Shown here piece by piece: positions 50,302 to 59,937 of a DNA stretch of 64,000 nt. Position 1 is the stretch's first letter; every line of letters begins with the position of its first letter. The stretch is from positions 26,743-90,742 of the forward strand of contig NZ_FPAT01000016.1 in assembly GCF_900116555.1 (NCBI RefSeq), read 5' to 3'. The translations under genes were made by a program, and so were the position numbers. The stretch is from Actinopolyspora lacussalsi subsp. righensis (GTDB lineage Bacteria > Actinomycetota > Actinomycetes > Mycobacteriales > Pseudonocardiaceae). The notes under the pieces are model-generated. The model worked only from the letters and a program-made list of their open reading frames with translations. It was not told the origin of the DNA and searched no databases.

Positions 50302-51002
50302 TTCTCCTCCGTGGTATCAGGTCGTACCGGGCCGGTATGCCCGCTGTTCTCGTTGATCATCCGCACGAACAGCCGGTGCACGCGGTCGTCACCGTTGACC
50401 AGCTCGGGATGGAAAGCCGTGGCGAGCACCGGTCCCTGCCGAACCGCGACGATGGTACCCGCACCCGTCTCCGCCGGTCGTCCGTCCGGCGTCCCGGTGG
50501 GAGACGGCACGTCGGCCAGCACGGTCACATCGGCACCCGCTTTCTCCACGAGGGGGGCCCGAATGAACACGGCGCGCAACGCCGGGCCTTCGATCCCGGC
50601 GAAGTCGAGATCCGCCTCGAAGGAATCCACCTGCCGCCCGAAGGCGTTGCGGCGGACGACCACGTCCAGCGCCCCCAACGATCGGACGCCGGGACTGCCC
50701 CGAACCTCGGAGCGGTCGTCGAGCACACTGTCCGCGAGCAGCACCATGCCCGCGCAGGAACCGTAGGCGGGCATACCTTCCCGTAGCCGCGCACGCAGCG
50801 GCTCGAAGAGTTCGAAGGTGTCCAACAACCGCGTCATGGTGGTCGATTCCCCGCCCGGCAGTACGAGGGCGTCGACCCGGACGAGCTCCTCGGGACGACG
50901 CACCGGGCACGCGGTTACCCCGATGCGCCGCAGCGCGGCGAGATGCTCGGCGACGCCGCCCTGCAGGGCGAGCACGCCGACGACCGGTTGAGCTGGGTTC
51001 AC
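50298..51002 (-). CDS. pdxT: Pyridoxal 5'-phosphate synthase glutaminase subunit
   Basis: Releases ammonia from glutamine for PdxS. 234 residues. [21 protein letters not shown] opens the class I glutaminase fold, [11 protein letters not shown] is the oxyanion strand, [11 protein letters not shown] has the nucleophile Cys83, and [16 protein letters not shown] has the His and Glu of the triad. GTG start. The synthase partner pdxS is 1.8 kb away, separated by azlCD and their regulator. Confidence 0.95.
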   Translation of the reverse strand: MNPAQPVVGVLALQGGVAEHLAALRRIGVTACPVRRPEELVRVDALVLPGGESTTMTRLLDTFELFEPLRARLREGMPAYGSCAGMVLLADSVLDDRSEVRGSPGVRSLGALDVVVRRNAFGRQVDSFEADLDFAGIEGPALRAVFIRAPLVEKAGADVTVLADVPSPTGTPDGRPAETGAGTIVAVRQGPVLATAFHPELVNGDDRVHRLFVRMINENSGHTGPVRPDTTEEK

Positions 51003-51094
51003 ACCACGATTGTCCGGCAGTGGCGCGAACGGGCAACGTCCGGGTCAGCTCCGTCCCGCGCCGTGGCAGCACTGCCCGCGAGCCGTCGCCGCGC

Positions 51095-51394
51095 TCACAG
51101 GGCGCGCAGCCCGGCCGTGACACCGGCCGCGACGAGCACCACGACCACGAAGGGTGCCCGGCGCCATGCCAGCACACCACCCACGAGCACCCCGATCACG
51201 CGGGGCCACCCCGCGAACGAACCCGACTCGTAGCACGCGCTGACGGCCACGAACGCGGCGAGCAGCGTCACCGCGGCCACGGAGAGCAGCCACCTGCCGC
51301 GCTCGGAGACGCGCAGTCTGCCGCGCAGCAGCGGCCCCGCCGCACGCATCGCGTAGGTCCCGGCGGCCAGTGCCAGTACCAGGCCCAGTGTCAT
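51095..51394 (-). CDS. azlD: AzlD-like branched-chain amino-acid exporter subunit
   Basis: 99 residues with four hydrophobic segments (LGLVLALAAGTYAMRAAGPLL, RWLLSVAAVTLLAAFVAVSA, WPRVIGVLVGGVLAWR, FVVVVLVAAGVTAGL). This is the small AzlD subunit that pairs with AzlC. The ATG overlaps the azlC stop by 4 bases, giving fixed stoichiometry by coupling. Exports branched-chain amino acids or analogues in characterised systems; the substrate here is unproven. Confidence 0.85.
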   Translation of the reverse strand: MTLGLVLALAAGTYAMRAAGPLLRGRLRVSERGRWLLSVAAVTLLAAFVAVSACYESGSFAGWPRVIGVLVGGVLAWRRAPFVVVVLVAAGVTAGLRAL

Positions 51395-52116
51395 ACCGCT
51401 TCCCCTTCCGAGACGTCGGCTCCCCGCCTCGCGCCCGGCACGGGCAGCAGTGCGGCGGCGGTGCCGAGCAGTGCGACCAGCACCGCGAGCCCCTCGTCCA
51501 GCAGTGGGACGGTGAGCACGGCGAGCAGACAGCCGAGCAGCACGGCACGCGCGGTCGGACGGTCCCGCACGGCGGGCAGCACGAGGGTGAGCAGCCCGGC
51601 GGGCAGTGCGGCGTCGAGTCCGAACAGCTGGGGATCGCCGAGGCCGCGTCCCAGCAGCCCGCCCAGCAGCACCGAGGGCGCCCACACGGCGTAGAGCGTC
51701 GTCCCCGCCACCCAGTAGGCACGTCGCCTGCGGCGCGGCTCGGACTCGGCCAGCGCGAAGGCCACGGCCTCGTCGACCAGTAGGTGGCTCCCGAGCAGTC
51801 TGCGCCAGAGACTGCCGTCGAGGACGTCGCCCATCGCCAGCCCGTAAGGCAGATGACGGGCGTTGAGCAGCCAGCCGCCCAGCAGCACGGTCAGCGGTGC
51901 GGCTCCGGCGGTGGCCAGACCCACGACCAGGAACTCGGAACCGCCGGCGAAGACGAGCGCGGCCATTACCGTGACCAGCCACAGCGGGGCTCCGCTCGAT
52001 ACCGCGATGGCTCCCAGCGAGGCTCCCACCACGACGAGTGCGAGGGCCATGGAGGTCACTGCGGGCAGTAATCGAGCGGTGTCGGAAGCACGGTTCGTTC
52101 TTTTGGGCGAACGCAT
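51391..52116 (-). CDS. azlC: AzlC-like amino-acid exporter subunit
   Basis: 241 residues with about seven helices. ALVVVGASLGAIAVSSGAPLWLVTVMAALVFAGGSEFLVVGLATAGAAPLTVLLGGWLLNARHLPYGLAMG is the AzlC signature with the characteristic NARHL. With AzlD it forms a two-subunit exporter. It is divergent from a helix-turn-helix/cupin regulator across 70 bases, which is how azlCD systems are often controlled. Confidence 0.9.
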   Translation of the reverse strand: MRSPKRTNRASDTARLLPAVTSMALALVVVGASLGAIAVSSGAPLWLVTVMAALVFAGGSEFLVVGLATAGAAPLTVLLGGWLLNARHLPYGLAMGDVLDGSLWRRLLGSHLLVDEAVAFALAESEPRRRRRAYWVAGTTLYAVWAPSVLLGGLLGRGLGDPQLFGLDAALPAGLLTLVLPAVRDRPTARAVLLGCLLAVLTVPLLDEGLAVLVALLGTAAALLPVPGARRGADVSEGEAV

Positions 52117-52186
52117 CGTTTTCTATAATGAACAAAACGAACTTCGTTCGTCAAGGCGAACGATCGATAGTCCAGAAGGAACGACT
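52117..52186. promoter_or_regulatory. azlCD/XRE divergent promoter and operator
   Basis: Only 70 bases. TATAAT (52124-52129) is a good -10 for the XRE gene. The palindrome ACGAACTTCGTTCGT (52137-52151) sits just downstream, and further GAACG/CGTTC half-sites flank it (near 52107-52112 and 52157-52162). The adjacent XRE-cupin protein is the obvious candidate to bind here and control both directions. Confidence 0.6.
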
Positions 52187-52747
52187 ATGCGGGGCTCCGA
52201 GACCGAGGCGATCGAGACGATCTCGATCGCGCTGCGCCACCACCGCGAACGCGCGGGAATCTCGCTGTCCGAACTGGCGAAGCGAGCCGGAGTGGCCAAA
52301 TCGACGCTGTCGCAGCTGGAATCCGGGGAGGGAAACCCGGGGGTGGAAACGCTGTGGGCGCTGGCCGTCGCGTTGAACGTGCCGTTCAGCAGGCTCGTGG
52401 AGCTGCCGACCCCCCACACGAGGGTGATCCGAGCGGGACAGGCTCCCAAGATCCGGGCGGAACACGCCGGCTTCGCGGCGGGGCTGCTGTCCGCCTGCCC
52501 CGCCGGGGCGAGCCGGGACATCTACGAGATCGGCCTGGAGGCCGGGGAGATCCGGCGGGCGGAGCCGCACCAGCCGGGCACGGTCGAGCACCTGATCGTG
52601 GTGTCGGGAAGCATGCGCGGCGGCCCCGCCGACGGGCCCGTCGAACTCGAACCGGGCGATTACACCACGTTCTCCGGAGCGGTGCCGCACCTCTACCAGG
52701 CTGTGGACGGTCCGACCACGGCGGTGCTGCTGATGGAGCACTCCTGA
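52187..52747 (+). CDS. XRE family regulator with cupin sensor domain
   Basis: 186 residues. An N-terminal XRE helix-turn-helix (about 10-65: IALRHHRERAGISLSELAKRAGVAKSTLSQLESGEGNPGVETLWALAVALNVP) is joined to a C-terminal cupin (about 105-180: RAEPHQPGTVEHLIVVSGSMRGGP, ELEPGDYTTFSGAVPHLYQAVDGPTTAVLLM) that probably binds the effector. The ATG follows AAGGA. Divergent from azlC, so it likely senses the exported amino acid or analogue. Confidence 0.9.
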   Translation: MRGSETEAIETISIALRHHRERAGISLSELAKRAGVAKSTLSQLESGEGNPGVETLWALAVALNVPFSRLVELPTPHTRVIRAGQAPKIRAEHAGFAAGLLSACPAGASRDIYEIGLEAGEIRRAEPHQPGTVEHLIVVSGSMRGGPADGPVELEPGDYTTFSGAVPHLYQAVDGPTTAVLLMEHS

Positions 52748-52770
52748 GCCGGTGCTCGTGGGTTCGTACG

Positions 52771-52830
52771 GGGGAACCGCCCACGGAATCCGTCCCGGAA
52801 AGCGGACCGGATCCGGCGCGACGGTTCCCC
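52771..52830. terminator. Long-range inverted repeat between XRE-cupin and pdxS
   Basis: GGGGAACCG (52771-52779) and CGGTTCCCC (52822-52830) can pair around a 42-base loop that itself contains CCGGATCCGG. It lies between convergent genes and may act in both directions. Confidence 0.4.
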
Positions 52831-52849
52831 GATACATCGAGGTGCGGCG

Positions 52850-53770
52850 TCACCAGCCGCGCTGGGCGTAGTGCTGCTCCTCCGGAAGGTCGTCGACGTT
52901 GATCCCGACCATCGCCTCACCGAGCCCGCGGGAGACCTTCGCGACCAGCTCGGGATCGTCGTAGAGGGTAGTGGCCTTGACGATGGCCTCGGCGCGCGCC
53001 GCCGGATCCCCCGATTTGAAGATGCCCGAGCCGACGAAGACTCCCTCGGCACCCAGCCTGCGCATCATCACCGCGTCGGCCGGTGTGGCGATCCCGCCCG
53101 CGGTGAACAGCACCACCGGCAGCTCGCCGGTGCGAGCGACCTCGCGCACGAGCTCCACCGGCACCCGCAGTTCCTTGGCGGCGGCGTAGAGCTCGGTGCC
53201 GTCCAGCACCGACAGCCTGCGGATGTCCGCGCGGATCCGCCGCATGTGCCGGGTCGCCTCGACGACGTTGCCGGTACCGGCCTCTCCCTTGGAACGGATC
53301 ATCGCCGCGCCCTCCGAGATTCGCCGCAACGCCTCACCGAGGTTGGTCGCACCGCACACGAACGGCACCGTGAAGGGCCACTTGTCGATGTGGTTGTCCT
53401 CGTCGGCGGGGGTGAGCACCTCGGACTCGTCGACGTAGTCCACCCCGATCGACTGCAGCACCTCTGCCTCGACGAAGTGGCCGATACGTGCCTTGGCCAT
53501 GACCGGGATCGACACGGAACGCACGATGCTGTCGATCATCTCGGGGTCGGACATCCGGGCGACACCCCCCTGGGAGCGGATGTCGGCGGGCACACGTTCC
53601 AGCGCCATGACCGCGACCGCCCCTGCCTCCTCGGCGATCCTCGCCTGTTCCGGCGTGACGACATCCATGATCACGCCGCCCTTGAGCATTTCCGCCATAC
53701 CTCGCTTGACACCGTCGGTTCCGGTCGCCTGGGTGCCGGCGGACGGGCTGGTCGTGTCGCCGTTGGTCAC
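52850..53770 (-). CDS. pdxS: Pyridoxal 5'-phosphate synthase lyase subunit
   Basis: Builds PLP from ribose 5-phosphate, glyceraldehyde 3-phosphate and ammonia supplied by PdxT. 306 residues. [30 protein letters not shown] includes Asp36; [18 protein letters not shown] includes the Schiff-base Lys93; [14 protein letters not shown] includes the second lysine; [30 protein letters not shown] binds phosphate. GTG start at 53770 with AAGGA upstream. A much longer frame extends upstream but only by crossing the antisense of the EF-G gene and is not real. Confidence 0.97.
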   Translation of the reverse strand: MTNGDTTSPSAGTQATGTDGVKRGMAEMLKGGVIMDVVTPEQARIAEEAGAVAVMALERVPADIRSQGGVARMSDPEMIDSIVRSVSIPVMAKARIGHFVEAEVLQSIGVDYVDESEVLTPADEDNHIDKWPFTVPFVCGATNLGEALRRISEGAAMIRSKGEAGTGNVVEATRHMRRIRADIRRLSVLDGTELYAAAKELRVPVELVREVARTGELPVVLFTAGGIATPADAVMMRRLGAEGVFVGSGIFKSGDPAARAEAIVKATTLYDDPELVAKVSRGLGEAMVGINVDDLPEEQHYAQRGW

Positions 53771-54160
53771 GTTCGATCCTTTCGCGCGGTTGACTCCCGG
53801 CACGTTCTTTCCGGGAAGAACTCGCCCCGACCACCGGCGGCGTGCCGGGCACGGCGTGCCGACCGTCGTCCGAAGGGCTCGGCAGGCCGGCCGAACACAG
53901 CAGGGTTGGCTGAACACAGCAGGGCCGGCCGAACACGACGGTGACGCCGACACACGCCGGGTGGGGTCGACAGGACCGAGCCTAGGAGCGATCGCGGCAC
54001 GGCGAACGGGCCACTGCGTGGCTTTCTCACCAGTCCACTTTCGGCGCGCGAGCGACTCACGACCCGCCGTGCGCACGGGTTCGACCTTGCGGAGTCCTCC
54101 CAGCTGGTGTGTGCTCGGCACCACATCCGAGTCCGGTGTGCGACGCGGCAGGGGGCAGTG
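53771..54160. other. Divergent intergenic region between pdxS and the EF-G-like gene
   Basis: About 390 bases. A 19-base tandem repeat is present: GCCGAACACAGCAGGGTTG (53890-53908) and GCTGAACACAGCAGGGCCG (53909-53927), then a partial third unit GCCGAACAC. No gene is supported; promoters for pdxS and the EF-G-like gene must lie here. Confidence 0.5.
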
Positions 54161-56263
54161 ATGGGGAACAAGCGCACGGGCAACGGGCAGGCTCAGTCGG
54201 TCCCGGCGGCGACCGATCCCGCCGCCGTTCGCAACGTGGTGCTGGTCGGCCCGTCCGGTTCCGGCAAGACCACACTGGTGGAACGGTTGCTGGCGACCAC
54301 ATCGACCATCAGCAGACGCGGTTCGGTCACCGAGGGAAGCACGGTCTGCGACCACGAGACCGCCGCGGTGGAGCAGCAGCGCTCCGTGGGCATGGCGGTG
54401 GCTCCGCTGTGGCATCGCGAGACCAAGATCAACCTTGTGGACACGCCCGGATACGCCGACTTCATCGGCGAGCTGCGCGCGGGACTGCGCGCGGCCGACG
54501 CGGCGCTGTTCGTCGTGGCCGCCACCGAGGAGGTGGACTCCGCGACCCGGACGATATGGCAGGAGTGCGACAGGGTCGGCATGCCCAGAGCGGTGGTGAT
54601 CTCCCGCATGGACCAACCGCGCGCGGACGCCACGGCGGCGATCGAGTCCTGCGTGGCCGCGTTCGGCAGCGGGGTGGTCCCGCTGTACCTGCCGCGCTAC
54701 CACGGTGGATCGCCGACCGAGCTTTTCGGGCTGCTCACCGGTAGCAGCTACGACTACTCGCAGGGCAGCACGCCGATAGTGCGAGCGAGCGCCGAACCGC
54801 CGGACGAGTCGGCCAGGGCGGGCCGGGACCGGTTGTTGGAGGGGATCATCGCGGGCAGCGAGGACGAGACCCTGCTGGAGCGTTACCTGGGCGGCGAGAA
54901 CATCGAGGAGGCGACGCTCATCGGTGATCTGGAGGCGGCGGTGGCCCGCGGCGGGCTGCACCCGGTGATCCCGGTCTCGGCCGAGACCGGGATCGGGATG
55001 ACCGAACTGCTGGACGGCATCGTCCGGGCCTTCCCCTCCCCGCTGGAGCACGTGCTCCCGGAGTTCACCGATCCGCACGGAGGCAATCCCCGCCGGTTGG
55101 AGTGCGATCCGAACGGCCCGCTGGCGGCGGAGGTGGTGCACACCTCGGTGGACGCCTACGTGGGACGGGTCTCGGTGCTGCGCGTGTTCTCCGGAACGCT
55201 GTCGCCGGACCGTCCGGCGCACGTGTCCGGTCACGGCCTGGCGGAACGGGGACATCCCGATCACGACTCCGCCGAACGCATCGGCCACATCCACAGCCCG
55301 CTGGGCGCCGGACTGCGGGAGGTGCCGTACTGCGTGGCGGGCGACCTGTGCGCGCTGACCAAGCTGGCCTCGGCCGAGACCGGCGACACCGTCTCGGATC
55401 CCCGGGACCCGCTGCTGCTGCAGCCGTGGGACATGCCCGACCCGCTGCTGCCGATGGCCGTCACCGGGCACGGCGACGACGACGCGCTCGCCCGCAACCT
55501 CAACCGGCTGCTGGCCGCCGACCCCACGCTGCGGCTGGACCGCTCCACCGAGACGCACCAGATGGTGCTGTGGTGCATGGGCGAGGCGCACGCCGAGGTG
55601 ATCCTGCAGCGGTTGCGGGAGAACGGTGTGGACGTGGACACCGAACCGGTGCGGGTGGCCTTCCGGCAGACCTTCCGCGGCCCCGCGAAGGGACACGGCA
55701 GGTACGTCAAGCAGTCGGGCGGGCACGGGCAGTACGCGGTCTGCGACATCGAGGTGGAGCCGCTGGAGCGCGGTGCGGGGTTCGAGTTCGCAGACCGGAT
55801 CGTCGGTGGTGCCGTTCCCAAGCAGTTCATCGCCAGTGTCGAGAAGGGCGTCCGTGCACAGCTGGAGCGCGGGATCGAGCCGGAGTGCCCGATGGTGGAT
55901 CTGCGGGTGACGCTGGTGGACGGCAAGACGCACAGCGTGGACTCCTCCGACGCGGCCTTCCAGGCGGCCGGAGCTCTCGCCCTGAAGTCCGCCGCGGAGC
56001 GGGCGGGGCTGCTCACGCTGGAACCGGTGGACGAGGTGGAGGTGCACATCCCGGACGATCACCTGGGGGCGGTGCTCGGTGACCTGTCCAGCCGCAGGGG
56101 CAGGGTGATCGGCACCGAACCCGAGGACACCGGCTGGACGGTGGTCCGGGCGCACGTGCCCAGCACGGAACTGACGCGCTACGCGATCAACGTGCGCTCG
56201 CTGAGTTCGGGCAGCGCCAGCTTCAGCCGCAGCTTCGCGGGCTACGAACCGTTGCCGCGATGA
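54161..56263 (+). CDS. EF-G-like GTPase (EF-G2/FusA2 type)
   Basis: 700 residues with full EF-G domain order. Walker A is GPSGSGKTT (30-38), the DTPG motif is at 94-97, and the usual NKxD is replaced by SRMD (148-151). The switch I/II-preceding segment is also divergent ([25 protein letters not shown]). Domains II-V continue, with [13 protein letters not shown] and a C-terminal [26 protein letters not shown] region. It resembles mycobacterial FusA2, whose role is unsettled. It is not the main elongation factor, which normally lies with rpsL/rpsG/tuf. The ATG follows GGGGG. Confidence 0.9.
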   Translation: MGNKRTGNGQAQSVPAATDPAAVRNVVLVGPSGSGKTTLVERLLATTSTISRRGSVTEGSTVCDHETAAVEQQRSVGMAVAPLWHRETKINLVDTPGYADFIGELRAGLRAADAALFVVAATEEVDSATRTIWQECDRVGMPRAVVISRMDQPRADATAAIESCVAAFGSGVVPLYLPRYHGGSPTELFGLLTGSSYDYSQGSTPIVRASAEPPDESARAGRDRLLEGIIAGSEDETLLERYLGGENIEEATLIGDLEAAVARGGLHPVIPVSAETGIGMTELLDGIVRAFPSPLEHVLPEFTDPHGGNPRRLECDPNGPLAAEVVHTSVDAYVGRVSVLRVFSGTLSPDRPAHVSGHGLAERGHPDHDSAERIGHIHSPLGAGLREVPYCVAGDLCALTKLASAETGDTVSDPRDPLLLQPWDMPDPLLPMAVTGHGDDDALARNLNRLLAADPTLRLDRSTETHQMVLWCMGEAHAEVILQRLRENGVDVDTEPVRVAFRQTFRGPAKGHGRYVKQSGGHGQYAVCDIEVEPLERGAGFEFADRIVGGAVPKQFIASVEKGVRAQLERGIEPECPMVDLRVTLVDGKTHSVDSSDAAFQAAGALALKSAAERAGLLTLEPVDEVEVHIPDDHLGAVLGDLSSRRGRVIGTEPEDTGWTVVRAHVPSTELTRYAINVRSLSSGSASFSRSFAGYEPLPR

Positions 56264-56285
56264 ACCGGCCGGGAGGGAGCGTGGA

Positions 56286-57245
56286 CTACCCCTTGTCCCG
56301 GAAGGTGTGGCGGTACTCGGTGGGAGTTACGGACAACCTACGCAGGAAGTGATGTCGGAGCGCGGCGGCGTTGCCGAATCCGCAGCTGTCGGCGACGACT
56401 TCGAGGGTGCTGTCGGTGTCCTCCAGCAACCGCTGGGCACGCGCGACCCGTCGCGTGGTGAGCCAGTGATGCGGTGTGGTTCCGGTTTCCGTTCTGAACC
56501 GGCGGGCGAAAGTGCGCGGTGACATCCGCGCTTTGCGGGCGAGCTCGGTAACGGTGAGTTCACGGCGTAGGTTCCGCTCCATCCAATCGAGTACCGGGCC
56601 CATCGTGTCGGTCGAGGTGGGCACCGGCAGCTCGATGTACTGCGCCTGGCCACCCTCCCGATGTGGTGGCACGACCATCCTCCGGGCGATGGCGTTCGCG
56701 GTACGAGCACCGGAGCGCACCCGGACCAGGTGCAGGCACAGATCGATCGCGGCCGCGGTTCCCGCGCTGGTGAAGATCGGCGGATTCGCCGTGTACAGCA
56801 CCGACTCGTCCACTTCGATCTCGGGGAACCGCCGACGGAAATCGGCCGCCTTGTACCAGTGCACCGCCGCTTTGCCGCCGCCGAGCAGCCCCGCCTCCCC
56901 CAGCACGAACACGCCGGAACACAGCGCGGCCACCCAGGAACCCGCTTCGACCGCCTCCGACAGCGCGTCGATGACGGAGCGGGGGACCTCCGGCGGAGTG
57001 GGTTCGTCGATGGGCGGCACGATCACCAGATCGGCTTCCCGCAGTCGCTCCAGCCCGTGCGTGGCGATCAGGTGGAAACCGCTCTTCGTGCGAAGTGGCC
57101 CCGGGCTCTCGGAGCACAACGCGAACTCGTACGTCGGAAGTCCCTGCTCACCGCGGTCCGTGCCGAAGACCTCGCAGGCCACCCCGAGCTCGAACGGAGC
57201 CACGCCGTTCTCCACCAGTACCGCCACGTTCCACGAATGAGGCAC
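56286..57245 (-). CDS. GlxA family AraC-type transcriptional regulator
   Basis: About 319 residues; the start codon (GTG 57245) is uncertain, as no strong ribosome site is present, and ATG 57269 is possible. The N-terminal DJ-1/PfpI-like amidotransferase domain (about 1-190) has [22 protein letters not shown] and [25 protein letters not shown] with the conserved Cys and His. The C-terminal AraC helix-turn-helix pair has [34 protein letters not shown] and [26 protein letters not shown]. Target unknown. Confidence 0.88.
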   Translation of the reverse strand: MPHSWNVAVLVENGVAPFELGVACEVFGTDRGEQGLPTYEFALCSESPGPLRTKSGFHLIATHGLERLREADLVIVPPIDEPTPPEVPRSVIDALSEAVEAGSWVAALCSGVFVLGEAGLLGGGKAAVHWYKAADFRRRFPEIEVDESVLYTANPPIFTSAGTAAAIDLCLHLVRVRSGARTANAIARRMVVPPHREGGQAQYIELPVPTSTDTMGPVLDWMERNLRRELTVTELARKARMSPRTFARRFRTETGTTPHHWLTTRRVARAQRLLEDTDSTLEVVADSCGFGNAAALRHHFLRRLSVTPTEYRHTFRDKG

Positions 57246-57254
57246 GACGCGATT

Positions 57255-57291
57255 GTGGCAGTAAATCATCGATGATCGACAGATCTGCCAC
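57255..57291. promoter_or_regulatory. Nested inverted repeats upstream of the GlxA-type regulator
   Basis: GTGGCAG (57255-57261) and CTGCCAC (57285-57291) are inverted around a perfect 12-base palindrome ATCATCGATGAT (57265-57276). This is a likely operator for the regulator itself, within about 10-45 bases of its start. Confidence 0.5.
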
Positions 57292-57389
57292 TCGTGGACG
57301 TCGCCGGGGCGGCGCATGCTGTCAGGTGTGATCACCCGCTACCAGCGGCCGGCCGGAGCACTCGAAGACCACGAACGAGGAGAGCGATC

Positions 57390-57605
57390 ATGCGACGGTT
57401 GAGGGCTTTCTGGCGCGTACTCCACGAGTTCAACGCCGACAACGTGTGGTTGTGGCAGCGCTACCTGAGCTCGCTGCGGCCGTGGGAGGAAACGCGGGAC
57501 GGCGCGGCGGACCTTCGGAAGGACGTTCGGACGGCAGCACCGGACGACGCCGCACGAGGATCGGAACGTCCCGCGAACGCCGAGACACCGACACCTGTCG
57601 GCTGA
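57390..57605 (+). CDS. Small charged protein, unknown function
   Basis: 71 residues. The ATG follows AGGAGAG by 6 bases, a strong signal. The N-terminus (MRRLRAFWRVLHEFNADNVWLWQRYL) is basic, aromatic and amphipathic, and could attach to a membrane. The rest is hydrophilic with Glu/Asp/Arg, ending in Pro/Thr. No domain is recognised. It is divergent from the GlxA-type gene and may share its promoter region. Confidence 0.6.
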   Translation: MRRLRAFWRVLHEFNADNVWLWQRYLSSLRPWEETRDGAADLRKDVRTAAPDDAARGSERPANAETPTPVG

Positions 57606-58056
57606 GCCACCGGCCGCCCGGGGCGCTGGAAGCACGACAGGAACTCACGGAGAGCCGCACGGTACCGCGGCGACGACCGGCGGGGCGGGCACCGACGTGC
57701 CACCGCCTCGCCGGTGCGCGGTACGGGTCGCGCGAAACCAACCGGCCCGGCCGCCTTCCGGACCTGTCGCACGGCGCTCGCCGCGAAAGGACCGACATCG
57801 AGAGTGTGGAACGACGATACGGCGTTGACGGCGTTCGAAATTCCGCCGAATGTTCCATTGAAATCACCATAATGTGTAGTTGTGCAGATCGATTTCGGTG
57901 CTACCGAACAGCACTCTTGCCACTCGCCGGTATTCGCTATCCGATGCCATGTGGGTGAATTTGATTCGAGTGGCTCCAAATTGCCGCTTGCCAGCCTTAT
58001 GATGTCACTTCGAGACCGGCTGGAAGATCGCTTCGATTGCGAGCGTGGAGGAGCCT
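57606..58056. other. Intergenic region before the accessory cassette
   Basis: About 450 bases without a supported gene. The right half, near 57820-58030, is less G+C-rich than the core genes. It probably carries the promoter of the cassette beginning at 58057. Confidence 0.4.
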
Positions 58057-58449
58057 ATGCCGCCACGTATGGCGGGTAGTGGCGACCGGGACGAGACCGT
58101 TGCTCCAGCTGTTCTGGGGGCTGACTACCTGGATCCGGAAGAGAACCGAGAGGGTTCACGAGAAACGTGGGAACGAACTGAGGGGCGCCCCTCGTTCCCA
58201 CCAGTGGTTTACGTGCCGTGCGAAGCGGCTTCGCCGAACAACGGTGAGTTGTCCGTCGATCTGAGGCGAACACGCGACGGGCGCACCGCGTTGTTGGTCT
58301 ACTCCAGCAACGAGCGTTTGGTGCGGTGCTGTGGCGAGCAACAGCCCTGGGTGGCCGTCCACACCGAGAAGCTGGACGAGCTCGACCGGAGCATCCACTT
58401 CGATCTGATCCTGCTCGACGTGGAAATACCCCAGGAGTTCCGACGCTGA
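58057..58449 (+). CDS. SAV_915/SseB-like protein
   Basis: 130 residues; ATG 58057 with GTGGAGGAG upstream. FPPVVYVPCEAASPNNGELSVDLRRTRDGRTALLVYSSNERLVRCCGEQQPWVAVHTEKLDEL resembles the small actinobacterial SAV_915 family, often found next to WXG100-type genes. The VYVPC and RCCGEQQPW blocks are the recognisable part. Cytoplasmic, function unknown. First gene of a four-gene run on the plus strand; the next gene begins 15 bases after its stop. Confidence 0.75.
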   Translation: MPPRMAGSGDRDETVAPAVLGADYLDPEENREGSRETWERTEGRPSFPPVVYVPCEAASPNNGELSVDLRRTRDGRTALLVYSSNERLVRCCGEQQPWVAVHTEKLDELDRSIHFDLILLDVEIPQEFRR

Positions 58450-58464
58450 GGGAGGTGCGCTTGG

Positions 58465-58740
58465 ATGGGATACGAGGTCGACCCCGAAGAGCTCGACAAC
58501 CTAGCGGGTTCACTGCGTGACGGAAGCGATTTCATCGAGGATCTGGGCAGTGCGCCCGGCATTCCCGACGCGGGCGAGCTCAGTTCCGACATGGGTAAGC
58601 TGATGAGCTTGTTCACCGGAGCCGCCGGAGAACTGTCGACCGGGGTGGCCGCTGCCGCTGGTGCTGTCGCGGAAGGCGGCCGCGTCTACGTCGAGAACGA
58701 GGAATTCGCCGAACAGAACTTGCCACGTGTGGAAGGTTGA
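58465..58740 (+). CDS. Small helical secretion-target-like protein
   Basis: 91 residues. Predominantly helical, with VDPEELDNLAGSLRDGSDFIEDLGSAP and a Gly/Ala-rich middle (TGAAGELSTGVAAAAGAVAEGGRVYVENEEFAEQNLP). Size and composition fit the WXG100/EspC-like type VII targets, but no W-x-G is present. GGGAGG lies 9 bases before the ATG. It is followed after 9 bases by a larger protein that does carry W-G-G, so the two may form a secreted pair. Confidence 0.65.
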   Translation: MGYEVDPEELDNLAGSLRDGSDFIEDLGSAPGIPDAGELSSDMGKLMSLFTGAAGELSTGVAAAAGAVAEGGRVYVENEEFAEQNLPRVEG

Positions 58741-58749
58741 GGAGACGGC

Positions 58750-59883
58750 GTGCCGATCGATACCAGAATCGAGGGAAATCCGGAGAGCATCCGGAGCGCC
58801 GCCCGTTGGTTGCGTTCGGACCTCTCCGCCGCTGTGCACGACTGCGCTTCGCGGAACAACCGGGTCCGGTCGCGTTCGGAACGAGTCTGGGGCGGTGCTG
58901 CCGGGGAATCGTTCCGAAGCACGTTGGGACGTATCGCCCCCGGAGTCGACGAACTGGCCGGCGACATCGAGGGCGTGGGCCGTTCCTTCGAACGTTACGC
59001 GGACGACCTCCACACCGCTCAGCAGGGAATGCGGCGAGCGAGAGACATCGCCGTCGGAGCGGGACTGCGAGTGACCGACACCAAGATCTTCGATCCGGGA
59101 GCCGCGCCCGCCGCTCCACGAGAACTGCCCGCCGATGCCACTCCGCAACAGGCACGGGCGCACGATGCCGCTGTCTCGGCACAACAAGCTCACGAGCAGA
59201 AAACCGCTGCCTATGCCGAAGCCAGGCAGGAAGCGGACAAGTCCCATTCGCTGTTGCGGGACGCGAAAAAATACGTGGAGAAGTACTGGAGTGATCTCTG
59301 GAACAAGAGGTACATCCACGCCACGGATTTCACCAACGGCGTGGTGGGCGGTTTGGTCGCGAGGAACACGAGCATCATGCGGGCGGAAGCGAACCGACTC
59401 GATGCCGAAGCCAGGACCGCCGAGTCGCGCTATCTCAAATCACCCGGTGGTAGCACCGAGGCGGAGTTCCAGACTCGACAACAGATGGCCAAGGCGAGCC
59501 AAGCCGAGGACACGCGTATTCGTGCGAGCAGGTTCGCACGCCGGGTCGGGGGAAAACTCCCCGTGATCGGACTCGGGATAACCGCCGCCGGAATCGGTTA
59601 CGACATTCACACCGGTAAACCACCGGGCAAAGCTGTGTTCTCGGGGCTCGCCGGAGCCGGTGCCGCCGCGTTGGTGGCCTCCACACCGGTCGGTTGGGGG
59701 GCGTTGGCCGCTGTCGGAGTGGGGATCGGTGTCGGTGTGGCGGCCGACTTCGTCTACGACGCCCTTCCGGACAACGTGCGGGACAAGATCAACGAAGGAG
59801 TCGAGGCGGTAGGTGATGCGGCATCGGATGCGGCTGGAGCGGTCGGTGACGCCGTCTCGGGCGCCTGGAACGCGGTGTTCTGA
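58750..59883 (+). CDS. WXG-type protein with glycine-zipper C-terminus, putative type VII effector
   Basis: 377 residues; GTG start after GAGGAG. The first ~110 residues form a WXG-like helical hairpin with the W-G-G turn (47-49, RVWGGAAGESFRSTLGRIAPGVDELAGD). Residues ~110-260 are a charged Ala-rich helical linker with probable coiled coil. The C-terminal ~110 residues are strongly Gly/Ala-rich and hydrophobic (GLGITAAGIGYDIHTG, SGLAGAGAAALVASTPVGWGALAAVGVGIGVGVAADF), a glycine-zipper pattern able to insert in membranes. The layout is like LXG/WXG polymorphic toxins. No toxin activity is shown. Confidence 0.65.
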   Translation: MPIDTRIEGNPESIRSAARWLRSDLSAAVHDCASRNNRVRSRSERVWGGAAGESFRSTLGRIAPGVDELAGDIEGVGRSFERYADDLHTAQQGMRRARDIAVGAGLRVTDTKIFDPGAAPAAPRELPADATPQQARAHDAAVSAQQAHEQKTAAYAEARQEADKSHSLLRDAKKYVEKYWSDLWNKRYIHATDFTNGVVGGLVARNTSIMRAEANRLDAEARTAESRYLKSPGGSTEAEFQTRQQMAKASQAEDTRIRASRFARRVGGKLPVIGLGITAAGIGYDIHTGKPPGKAVFSGLAGAGAAALVASTPVGWGALAAVGVGIGVGVAADFVYDALPDNVRDKINEGVEAVGDAASDAAGAVGDAVSGAWNAVF

Positions 59884-59937
59884 CCGAACCCCGTACCGCT
59901 GGGACGGTTCGCCGTCGATGTTGGGAGTTGAGCGGCT

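Noticed and set aside
53771..56155. Minus-strand extension of pdxS to over 1100 codons
   Set aside because: The extension is antisense to the EF-G-like gene. The PdxS family start and ribosome site are at 53770.
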